DNA of 64,000 nt from Sphingomonas sp. G-3-2-10 (lineage in GTDB: Bacteria > Pseudomonadota > Alphaproteobacteria > Sphingomonadales > Sphingomonadaceae): assembly GCF_012927115.1 (NCBI RefSeq), contig NZ_JABBFY010000001.1, forward strand, positions 992,001 through 1,056,000, written 5' to 3'. Of this stretch, positions 26,152 through 34,400 are shown in pieces. A program made the position numbers and the translations under genes. The notes under the pieces were generated by a model that saw only the letters and a program-made list of their open reading frames with translations, did not search any database and was not told the origin of the DNA. Position 1 is the stretch's first letter, and each line of letters begins with the position of its first letter.

Positions 26152-26681
26152 TCGTCACCGAACGCCTGGTCCTGCGCCTGCCGGAGCCGCGCGACCGTGG
26201 CGCGCTGGTCGGCATGTTCACCGATCAGGAGGTGATGGCCGATCTGTTTCCGGGGCTGGACGAAGCCGCGGCGGAAGCGGTCCTGACCAAGCATGACGGG
26301 TTCCGTCACGAAGGGCTGGGGTTCCTCACCGTCGAGCGGCGCGAGGATGGCGCCGTGGTCGGCTTTTGCGGCCTGAAGCGCGGCGAAAAACACTCTCCGA
26401 TCGCCGATCGGGTCGAGGCGGGATGGATCGTCGACAAGCCGTGGTGGCGTCATGGCTATGCCGGCGAGGCGATGGCCGCGATCCTCGACGATGCATGGCC
26501 CCGGATCGATGCCGACCGCATCTATGCGATCACCGCCGCACTCAATCTGAAGAGCCAGGGCCTGATGTCGCGGCTGGGGATGCAGCGGCTGGCGGACGGC
26601 GATTATGACAGCGCGACATTTCCCGAGGGGCATCGGCTTCGCCCCACAGTGACCTTTGCAATCGAGAGACCCGCGGCATGA
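26148..26681 (+). CDS. GNAT family N-acetyltransferase (first of tandem pair)
   Basis: A 177-residue acetyl-CoA-dependent acetyltransferase of the RimJ/RimL type. It starts with the classic TERLVLRLPEPRDR, and the acetyl-CoA loop region is seen near WWRHGYAGEAMAAILDDAW. It overlaps hemB by 4 bp and the next gene by 4 bp. It is clearly paralogous to that downstream gene (shared ERREDGAxxGFCGxK and YAxEA motifs), so the pair arose by tandem duplication. Acceptor unknown; protein N-termini or small amines are typical for this group. Confidence 0.88.
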   Translation: MIVTERLVLRLPEPRDRGALVGMFTDQEVMADLFPGLDEAAAEAVLTKHDGFRHEGLGFLTVERREDGAVVGFCGLKRGEKHSPIADRVEAGWIVDKPWWRHGYAGEAMAAILDDAWPRIDADRIYAITAALNLKSQGLMSRLGMQRLADGDYDSATFPEGHRLRPTVTFAIERPAA

Positions 26682-27214
26682 TCGAGACCGAACGCCTGAT
26701 CCTGCGCGGCTGGAAAGACAGCGATCTCGATCCCTTCGCGGCGATGAGTCAGGATCCGCGCGTCATGGCGACGCTGGGTCCGCTGATGAGCCGGGACGAG
26801 GCAGCGGCGGTAATCACCCGGATCGAAGGCATTCGCGAGGCGCATGGCTATACCTTCTGGGCGATCGAACGGCGCGAGGATGGCGCGTTCCTGGGTTTTT
26901 GCGGGGTAAAGCCCGGCGCGGAGGATACGCCGATCGCCGGCGAGGTCGAAATCGGCTGGCGGCTGGCGCACGATCATTGGGGCAAGGGCTATGCCCGCGA
27001 AGCGGCGCAGGCGAGCCTCGACTGGGTATGGACCCATCTCGACGCCGATCAGGTGGCCGCGATCACCACGCCCGGCAACAGCAACAGTTGGGGCCTGATG
27101 GAGCGGCTGGGCATGGTGCGCGCGCCGGAAGACGATTTCGATCATCCCAAGGCGATCGGGCATCTGATCCCGCACATCACCTATCGCATCGCCAGACCGG
27201 CGAAACGCGGTTAA
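26678..27214 (+). CDS. GNAT family N-acetyltransferase (second of tandem pair)
   Basis: A 178-residue paralogue of the gene just upstream. It opens TERLILRGWKDSD and keeps ERREDGAFLGFCGVKPG and the acetyl-CoA loop region WGKGYAREAAQASLDW. It overlaps the first copy by 4 bp (ATGA), completing a hemB-GNAT-GNAT coupled unit. Divergence between the two copies in the N-terminal third suggests different acceptors. A 49-bp gap with a ribosome site (GGGGAGA) then precedes the next gene. Confidence 0.88.
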   Translation: MIETERLILRGWKDSDLDPFAAMSQDPRVMATLGPLMSRDEAAAVITRIEGIREAHGYTFWAIERREDGAFLGFCGVKPGAEDTPIAGEVEIGWRLAHDHWGKGYAREAAQASLDWVWTHLDADQVAAITTPGNSNSWGLMERLGMVRAPEDDFDHPKAIGHLIPHITYRIARPAKRG

Positions 27215-27263
27215 TCGCAGGGAAACCATCGCACCCTAAGCCGGTATCCGGGGAGAAATATTC

Positions 27264-29516
27264 ATGACGGATCAGGCGAACGAAGCGGCGGTGCCGCAGG
27301 GCAAGGCGCCCAGCCTCACGCACAAGCTATTCGTTCTCGCGATCCTCGCCGGATCCTTCCTGCTGTTCCTCGTTCAGCCGATGGTGGCCCGGATGGCGCT
27401 GCCCAAGCTGGGCGGGGCGCCTGCCGTGTGGAACTCGGCGATGCTGGTCTATCAGGCGCTGCTGCTGGGCGGATATGCCTATGCGCACTGGCTCGGCCGG
27501 GTGCCGGTGCGGCGGCAAGCGACGATCCACCTGGCCGTGCTGGCGATCGCGGCCTTGTGGCTGCCCATCGGCCTGATCGGCATGAACCTGCCCGCCGATG
27601 CCGAACCCACCATCTGGGTGCCCTGGCTGCTGGTCGCGTCGATCGGGCCGCTGTTCTTCGCGATCGCCGCTCAGGCGCCGCTGCTCCAGCGCTGGTACAG
27701 CGTGTCGAGCGGGGGACGCGATCCCTATGCGCTCTATGCCGCATCGAACATCGGCAGTTTTGGCGGTCTGATCGCCTATCCGATCCTGGTCGAGCCCAAT
27801 ATGGCGATCACCAGCCAGCGCTGGCTGTGGACCGGGGGCTACGCACTGGTGTTCCTGCTGGTCGCCGGATGTGCGCTGCTGCTGCCACGCAAGGCCGCGG
27901 ACGTGCCCCATGTAACCCACACCAGCGAAGCGCCGGGATGGCGGCTGGTGGCGCACTGGATCCTGCTGGCGCTGGTTCCTTCGGGCCTGATGCTGGCGAC
28001 CACCACCTTCCTGACCACCGACATCGTCGCGGTGCCGATGCTGTGGGTGGTGCCGCTGGGCCTCTATCTGCTCAGCTTCTCGGTTGCATTTTCCGACAGC
28101 CGGCTTCTGGCCGATCTGATCGCCAAGTTCGCGCCTTTGTGCCTGTTGCTGTTCGGCGCGACGCTGATCTCGGGCAACCACGAATATGCCTATCTCAACG
28201 CCTTTATCGGCGTGGCCTTGCTCTTCATCGTCTCGGTCGCGTGTCACTCGCGGATGTACGCGCTGCGGCCCGCGCCGGACCGGTTGACCGGCTTCTATCT
28301 GGCGATGTCGGTCGGCGGCGTGCTGGGCGGCGTGTTCTCGGCGCTGATCGCGCCGATCGTGTTCGACTGGACCTATGAATATCCGCTGTTGATCATCGCC
28401 GCGGGTGCGCTGGTGCCGCAGGTGTTCCTGATCCCGCTCATCGGCCGGCTGTGGACCGGCGATTCGCAGGTGCTGCGCATCAAGACGCTCGCGGTGGCGC
28501 TGATCGTGTCGGTGCTGATGGTCGTCGGCCTGCGCGACCTGTTCTCGCTGGGATCGATGGCAGTTCAGGTGGCATTCGTCGGCGTGGCGATCGTGGGGCT
28601 GCTTTCGATCGGGCGAAAGCTCGCCTTCACTGTGGCGCTTGCCGGGGCGATCATATTATTCGGCGGATATCAGGCGCTGCAGACTTCGGCGGCCGGGGCG
28701 CGGACGCGGAGCTATTTCGGGGTCTATACCATCACCGAAACGCCCACCGAGGTTCGTCTGGCGCATGGCACGACGTTGCACGGCGTCCAGCTGACCGGCG
28801 AGCGTTCGCGCACGCCAACGACCTATTATGCCAGGAATTCGGGCGTCGGGCTGGCGATGGCCGCCGCGCCGGAACTGTTCGGGCCGCGCGCGCGGATCGG
28901 CGTGGTGGGTCTCGGGACCGGCACGCTCGCCTGCTATGCGCAGCCGGGGCAGGACTGGCGTTTCTACGAGATCGATCCGGCGGTGGTCGGCATCGCCCGC
29001 GATTCGGGCAAGTTCAGCTTCCTCAGCCAGTGCCTGCCCAATCCGCGGATCGTGATCGGCGACGCCCGGCTGCGGCTGGCGGAGCAGCGAGCGAACAGCC
29101 TCGATCTGCTCGCACTCGACGCCTTCTCGTCCGACGCGGTGCCGATGCATCTGATGACCGCCGAAGCCTATGCCACCTATGGCCGGGTGCTGGCGCCCAA
29201 CGGGCTGCTGATGGTCCATATCTCGAACCGCTATCTCGCGCTCGATCCGATCGTGGCCGAAGCGGCGCGGCGCGGCGGCTGGTATGCCGAGCGGCTCTAT
29301 TACAACCCGACCCCGATGGAAGAGACGGTGGACGAAGCCGGCGCGTCAGACTGGATCGCCTTGTCGCGCGATCCCAAGACGCTCGACAGGCTGGTCGCAC
29401 GTGGCGGCGGGTGGACGGTGCTGGTGCCCGAATTCGGCGTGCCGGGCTGGACCGACGATTATGCGTCGATCGTGCCCGTGCTGCGCCCGGCGAAGATGCC
29501 GTGGGACGACGATTAA
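27264..29516 (+). CDS. membrane-fused spermidine-synthase-like protein
   Basis: A 750-residue inner-membrane protein of the fused MFS/spermidine synthase type. The first 470 residues have many transmembrane helices, with the conserved opening GSFLLFLVQPMVARMALPKLGGAPAVWN. The last 260 residues are a SAM-dependent synthase-like domain with RIGVVGLGTGTLACYAQPG followed by YEIDPAVVGIA, and LDLLALDAFSSDAVPMHLMT. Whether it really makes polyamines is unknown; many of these proteins lack proven aminopropyl transfer. GGGGAGA precedes the ATG. Its end overlaps the convergent lipoprotein gene by 4 bp. Confidence 0.88.
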   Translation: MTDQANEAAVPQGKAPSLTHKLFVLAILAGSFLLFLVQPMVARMALPKLGGAPAVWNSAMLVYQALLLGGYAYAHWLGRVPVRRQATIHLAVLAIAALWLPIGLIGMNLPADAEPTIWVPWLLVASIGPLFFAIAAQAPLLQRWYSVSSGGRDPYALYAASNIGSFGGLIAYPILVEPNMAITSQRWLWTGGYALVFLLVAGCALLLPRKAADVPHVTHTSEAPGWRLVAHWILLALVPSGLMLATTTFLTTDIVAVPMLWVVPLGLYLLSFSVAFSDSRLLADLIAKFAPLCLLLFGATLISGNHEYAYLNAFIGVALLFIVSVACHSRMYALRPAPDRLTGFYLAMSVGGVLGGVFSALIAPIVFDWTYEYPLLIIAAGALVPQVFLIPLIGRLWTGDSQVLRIKTLAVALIVSVLMVVGLRDLFSLGSMAVQVAFVGVAIVGLLSIGRKLAFTVALAGAIILFGGYQALQTSAAGARTRSYFGVYTITETPTEVRLAHGTTLHGVQLTGERSRTPTTYYARNSGVGLAMAAAPELFGPRARIGVVGLGTGTLACYAQPGQDWRFYEIDPAVVGIARDSGKFSFLSQCLPNPRIVIGDARLRLAEQRANSLDLLALDAFSSDAVPMHLMTAEAYATYGRVLAPNGLLMVHISNRYLALDPIVAEAARRGGWYAERLYYNPTPMEETVDEAGASDWIALSRDPKTLDRLVARGGGWTVLVPEFGVPGWTDDYASIVPVLRPAKMPWDDD

Positions 29517-30004
29517 GGCTTCAGCGCACCTTCGAGCAGCCGGACGCGGGCGGCCTGATCGTCGTTGAGCGCCGTGGCGCGGGCGATGGCGGCGTCGAGC
29601 GCGGGGTAGGGTGGCTTGCCTTCCTGCGCGCGGTCCATCGCCAACCGCTCGAGATCGACCAGCGCCTCCGACGTCGTGCCTCGCGCCGCGCCCAGCGCGG
29701 TCAGCGCCGATTGCGCGTCAAGCCACGGGTCGGACCCTTCCGGAAGTCCGCGCGCCACGGCGATCTTCGCTTCGGCGTCCTGCGACGCGACGGTGAAGTC
29801 CCGCTGCGCCTTGTCGAGCGATCCGACGAGCGCCGCGATACGCGAATCGAGCGCGGGATCGGGCGTTGCGACTGGCACCGGACGCACCGGCTCCGCCGTG
29901 CTCTGTGATTCGATGGGGCGTGGCAGCAGCGACGGATATTTGCTGTCGACATCGACGCAGCCGGTGACGGCCAGCGCCACGAGGGGAAAAGCAAGGGCTC
30001 GCAT
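29513..30004 (-). CDS. hypothetical lipoprotein with coiled-coil
   Basis: About 163-residue envelope lipoprotein: MRALAFPLVALAVTGC gives a lipobox (VTGC). A Pro-rich linker (residues about 25-50) leads to a helical region rich in Ala, Leu and charged residues, compatible with a coiled coil (SRIAALVGSLDKAQRDFTVA onward). An upstream in-frame start at 30040 would hide the signal peptide, so I take ATG 30004. It converges on the synthase-like gene with a 4-bp tail overlap. No family recognised. Confidence 0.7.
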   Translation of the reverse strand: MRALAFPLVALAVTGCVDVDSKYPSLLPRPIESQSTAEPVRPVPVATPDPALDSRIAALVGSLDKAQRDFTVASQDAEAKIAVARGLPEGSDPWLDAQSALTALGAARGTTSEALVDLERLAMDRAQEGKPPYPALDAAIARATALNDDQAARVRLLEGALKP

Positions 30005-30078
30005 GGCGTTTGATCTATGCCTCGCGAGGGGGTGGCGCAACTCGCTTGAACAAAAGCGAGAAAAGCTGGCGAAAGGGC

Positions 30079-30116
30079 TTGCGCCGAATCGGAGTGGCTT
30101 CTAAGAGCGCCACTCC
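30079..30116 (+). promoter_or_regulatory. candidate tRNA-Arg promoter with inverted repeat
   Basis: TTGCGC (30079-30084) and TAAGAG (30102-30107) are 17 bp apart and end 12 bp before tRNA-Arg. The -10 lies in the loop of a perfect 8-bp inverted repeat, GGAGTGGC (30091-30098) with GCCACTCC (30109-30116). Match to consensus is modest. Confidence 0.4.
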
Positions 30117-30119
30117 CAA

Positions 30120-30196
30120 GCACCCGTAGCTCAGCTGGATAGAGCATCAGACTACGAATCTGAGGGTCGGACGTTCGAATCGTTCCGGGTGCGCCA
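30120..30196 (+). tRNA. tRNA-Arg (anticodon ACG)
   Basis: The 77-nt sequence starts GCACCCG and ends CGGGTGC-GCCA with CCA encoded. The D arm has AGCTCAGCTGGATAGAGC, the anticodon loop is CTACGAA (anticodon ACG, Arg), and the T loop is GTTCGAATC. It reads CGN arginine codons after adenosine deamination. A long hairpin begins at its last bases. Confidence 0.97.
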
Positions 30197-30256
30197 TTTC
30201 CTCACATCGCCAAATTCGAACCGGTTTCGGACCGGCGATGTGAGGAAATGGCTTTT
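30193..30256 (+). terminator. 19-bp perfect inverted repeat terminator after tRNA-Arg
   Basis: GCCATTTCCTCACATCGCC (30193-30211) is repeated exactly in inverse at 30234-30252, around a 22-nt loop, followed by TTTT. The left arm includes the tRNA's terminal CCA. The rest of the 375-bp gap (30005-30380) has no gene beyond the tRNA. Confidence 0.7.
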
Positions 30257-30380
30257 CGATTGTTGCGCGCTGGCGCATCTTTACGATCATTCGTCGCAGC
30301 CGCGCGGCCCCTTGGCGCAACGCCATTGCATAGCATCACGGTAGGAATAGCCTCGTCTCCGGTTGTGATGGAGATGCGAG

Positions 30381-30956
30381 ATGACGTCCCTTGCTCTACC
30401 CGCCGGTGATCTTTTTTCGGTCATAACGACTGCGGGCCGCGATTCCCGCTCCGCGTCATGGAAATCGCTGCTCAACTGGCCCCGCTTCGGCGACGACCAT
30501 GTCGACTATGAAGCTGAAACGCCGGCGCAGCGGAACCGCTGGGCCGTGCGGATGGACGAAGCGGTGATGCGCGCCGACAAGCCGGTGCTGCTCATCGCCA
30601 GTGGCGAGACCTGCCACGCCGCCGCATGGTGGGCGCGGCTTTCGCCGACACCCTATGTGTCGCGGGTTGCCGGGGCATTGCTGTTCGCCCCGTCAAAGGC
30701 CGCCAACGATACGGACGACCGGTTCGCGTCGCCGCGGATCGTGCTGCCATTCCCATCGGCAATCGTCGGAACCGAAAGCCGGCCGCTTGACCAGCGCGTT
30801 CTCGCGCTTGCCGAAGGCTGGGGCAGCCGCTTCGTCGAGCAGGGCCGCGAGAGCGAGGAGAGCGCATGGCAGCAGGCGCAGAACCTGGTGCTGAAGCTCA
30901 CTGCGCGCGTAGTCGAGCGCGACATGCGCATCGCCAACTGCTTTCCGGTCGACTGA
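30381..30956 (+). CDS. RBBP9/YdeN-like alpha/beta-hydrolase, probably inactive
   Basis: A 191-residue cytoplasmic protein resembling RBBP9/YdeN serine hydrolases. The strand-turn-helix PVLLIASGETCHAAAWWARL matches the nucleophile elbow, keeping a Ser in place but with GE replacing the usual LG. GALLFAPSK and RIVLPFPSAIVG with ALAEGWGSRFVEQG match later strands. The GHIN-type segment that normally carries the catalytic His is absent; instead RESEESAWQQ follows. So it may be a binding protein rather than an enzyme. GGAG lies 8 nt before the ATG. It converges with the DUF11 cluster with a 3-bp gap. Confidence 0.65.
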   Translation: MTSLALPAGDLFSVITTAGRDSRSASWKSLLNWPRFGDDHVDYEAETPAQRNRWAVRMDEAVMRADKPVLLIASGETCHAAAWWARLSPTPYVSRVAGALLFAPSKAANDTDDRFASPRIVLPFPSAIVGTESRPLDQRVLALAEGWGSRFVEQGRESEESAWQQAQNLVLKLTARVVERDMRIANCFPVD

Positions 30957-30959
30957 GTC

Positions 30960-31445
30960 TCACTTCACCTTCACGCGGAAACGCAGCGTAAAGGATGACC
31001 CGGCGACCTGATTGCCGCCCATCCGCACACGGATGTTGGTGACGTTCGCGTCGAATTCGCCGCTGGGCGTGTAGGTCCAGGTCGCGCCGTGATCGTTCGA
31101 GAAGTCGAGCCGGTCGGTGCTGCTGCCGAGCGAGGTGAAGCTGTAGCTCAGCAGGCTCAGACCATCGGTATAGACAATCGGCCCGGAGCCGGGGAGCAAG
31201 CCGAGATCGCCGACGCGCAGCACCGTATTCGCGGGGATTGCATCGGCGAAGGTGACACCATTGACCGTGGTCAGCGCGCCGTTCGGATTGCTGATCGTCA
31301 CCGTATAGTCGACCAGCGAACCCGGAACCCGCTTGGGCAGCAGATTGCCCTGCGGGTCGGACACCACCGCCGACGTCTTGGTGATCGTCAGCGGCGCGAA
31401 TGCCATCAGCAGCATGAGCGGGAGCAGGCGGAATGCCTTTCTCAT
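30960..31445 (-). CDS. exported single-module DUF11 protein (last gene of cluster)
   Basis: About 161-residue exported protein. The signal region is MRKAFRLLPLMLLMAFA, then a single DUF11-type beta module: TITKTSAVVSDPQGNLL, SLVDYTVTISNPNG, FADAIPANTVLRVG and the closing strand FTLRFRVKVK. It is a clear relative of the second module of the 363-residue protein in the same cluster (both carry KT-x(n)-VVSDP and DAIP motifs). The ATG at 31445 overlaps the stop of the giant barrel gene by 4 bp, so it is coupled to it. Likely a periplasmic or surface partner of the barrel. Confidence 0.75.
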   Translation of the reverse strand: MRKAFRLLPLMLLMAFAPLTITKTSAVVSDPQGNLLPKRVPGSLVDYTVTISNPNGALTTVNGVTFADAIPANTVLRVGDLGLLPGSGPIVYTDGLSLLSYSFTSLGSSTDRLDFSNDHGATWTYTPSGEFDANVTNIRVRMGGNQVAGSSFTLRFRVKVK

Positions 31446-34400
31446 CGTGATCCTCCCAGCAGAGGGCGGACGAGGTCGCCCAGGCTGCCCTGATCGAACT
31501 TCATCCGGACGGTGACGTAGGGGCCTTGGCGGGTCCAGCGGGCTTCCTCGAAGTCGCGATCGCGATAGCCCGAAATGTTGTAGCCGCCGGTGATCCACAG
31601 ATTACGGGCGGGCGAGACGCCGACCGAGGGGCCGAGCGACCAGCTGATCGCGCCGATCTTCCAGCTGTGCTGCGCGCTGGCCTGTGCGCCGATGTCGATC
31701 CGGGTGGTAATATCCTTGCGGACTTCGACGCCGAGCACATCGACGAAGCCGTCGACCTTTTCGTCGGCATAGCGGCCGCGGACATATTTTGCCCCGTAAT
31801 AGATGCTCGCTTCGAACCCGTGGCCCGCGCCTTCGCTGCCGGTGCGGTAGTTGACCGCGATATTGTTGACGAGGCGGAAGGTGGCCAGGGTGCCGTTGGC
31901 GAAGGTGGGGATGCCCAGCGCGTTGCCGCGGCTGGTCGCGCCACCCGCGCTTTCGTGGCGCAGCTGGAAGCGTTCGAGCAGCGACCAGCGGCTGTCGATC
32001 GGGCGCAGCGCGAGAGCCAGATCGGCATTGACCGAGCTCGACACCGCGCCGCTCTTCTCGCGCAGACGGAAGGCGCGGATGCCCGAAGCCAGCGTCGCGC
32101 CGTCGCCCAGCGTGCGCAGCAGGTTCGAGGTCAGGCCGAAGCGCTGTTCGCGGCCTGCGACGCGATATTCGGCGCGGCCGTTCCAGCTCCACCGGTCGCC
32201 GCGATAGGTTGCGCCGAGCGTGGTCGCGGTGAAATCCTCCTGCAAGCCGCTGCGATCGAGGAAACCGCCCGACGATACCGGCTGAAGCGGGTTCACCACG
32301 TCGCCCGCCGGGACATGGCCCGAAAGCGTGCTGGCCGAATCGAGCGTGACGTCGATGGTCCAGCGCTTGCCGATCGGCAGCGACTGGCTGAGGCCATATT
32401 GCGCGAAGGTGCGGCGGCCATTCTCGCCGATCTGCCCCTGGTTCATCGTCGCGAGCAGGCGTGCGCCGCCCCAGGGCGCGACGTCGAAGCCGAGGCGGGT
32501 GTTCTGCGCGGTGAACTTCTCACCTTTCGCCACTTCGACATCGCCGATCAGGCGCAGCCAGTCGTTGAAGCGCCACGACGCGCCGAGATTCTGGCGCGCC
32601 GGAAAATCGGCGCTGTCGTTCTTGCCGCCCAGCGGGAGCTGGGTTTCGGCGGTGATCTCGAGCCGGTTGTTCAGCAGCTTCTGGGTGCCGCCGAGCGTGA
32701 GCAGGATCGAGTCCCGCTCCGCCCCGCCGACGCCGCGATCCGACGCCATGCGGAAGCCGCCATAGAGCGTACCGGCGGCACGGCGATATTCGACGCGGGC
32801 ATCGGCGGCGATGCGGCCGGCGGGGCCGTCAAGGTCCTGCTGATGCCATGCCGACGCGGCGATGCTCCACAGCGAGCCGAGCTTCAGGCGGCCATCCGCG
32901 CCGATCTTGCGCGATCCGGCTTCGCCGCCATTCTGCTGACCAAAGCCATAGTCGCGGTCCTGCTGGCGGGCATAGGCGATGACGTCGGCGAGCGATCCGT
33001 GATGCTCGGCCTCGACCAGCCATGCACGGCCCTGATCGATGCCCTTGCGGCCACCGGCGCCGGCCTCGGCGCGGATTTCGGTGGTGGCCGAAACGCGCAG
33101 CTTGAGGTCGATCGCGGCGAGGGTGGCGTCGCCGAAGCTCTCGTCGCGCAGCACGGTCGCGCCGATCTCAGCCGGGCCGACCTTGACCGAGGCGCGTGCG
33201 CCGGCGGCCAGCGTCTTGACGCCGCCGGCAGTCTCATATTCCGCCACGATGAAAATCGGGTTCATTTCGGCGTCGCGGCTGAGGATCGGGTCGCGGAAGC
33301 GGACGGTGCCCGCCAGCGAGTCGATGTCGTAATCGACGTGCCGGGTCAGCACGCGGCTATCGAGGATCAGTTCCGAACGGAAGCGATCGCGAACCTCGAG
33401 GGTCAGCTTGTCGCTGCCCGGCACGAGGTCACGGGCCGAGAGCCGATAGGGGCCGGACAGGCCGTTGCCCTGGATCTCGTCGCGGCCATAGCGGCTGTCG
33501 TCATTGGCGGCGAAGGCGGCGATATGCAGGGCACTGCCGGTATATTCGGCGCGGACGCCGTTCATCGTGCGGCTGTAGCGGCCGAGCTTGGTATCGACGA
33601 ACCCGGTCTCATAATCGCCGAACAGCGCGTTGAATTCGGGGCGCTCGAGACGGACGTAGAGCTTGCGGCGGCTGGGCGCGTCCTGGCCCTGTTCGGTGCC
33701 GTCGCCATAGACGGTGTAGTAGCGGCCCGGATCGATCGCGCCGAGCACGCCGCGCTCGCGCATCCGCTCGCCGTCCTTGTCGCTGTCATAGGCCAGCGTC
33801 AGGAGCCACGATCCGCGGATTCGACCCTTGGCATAGAGCGCGAGTTGGCCGTCGGCGATGACTTCGTGGCGCTTGCCGGTGGCAAGGCGTTCGGCGCCCG
33901 AGAGCGCTTCGTACCCGACCGTGCCCTTGCCGAACCCGACCACCACCCAATCCTGCGCCGGGGCCGCGAGCCATGCCTTCACTTCGCTGACCTGTTCGCG
34001 CTCGCGGTCCGCCAGCGTGACGGTGACATGGACCATGCCGGACTGGCGCGTCGGCTGGAGCGCGATGAAGGCAAGGCCATCGTCGCCGACCACCTGGCCG
34101 GTCGCTTCGGTGCGCTCCAGACCGGCAAGCTGGCGGCCCTGCTGGGCAGCGGCTTCGCTGGCGGCCTGATAGGGCTGATCGACGCGGAACGGGACGAGGG
34201 TGCCGGCGCGAACGGGGCGGCCCGCGCGATCGGTGACGCGCACGGCGATCAGCGGACGGGTGAGCCCGTCGGCGACGAGGCGCGACTGTTCGGGGACATA
34301 GATGGCGCGGGCGGGGGTGTTGGCGTAATGGACGATACGATCGAGCGTGGCGGCGACGCTGCCGTCGGCGTTGAGCACGCGCGCCTGCAGGCGGTTGTCG

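Noticed and set aside
30193..30252. Inverted repeat at the tRNA-Arg 3' end as an integrative-element attachment site
   Set aside because: The repeated bases are inverted, not a direct duplication of the tRNA 3' end, and no integrase gene is nearby; a terminator hairpin explains it.
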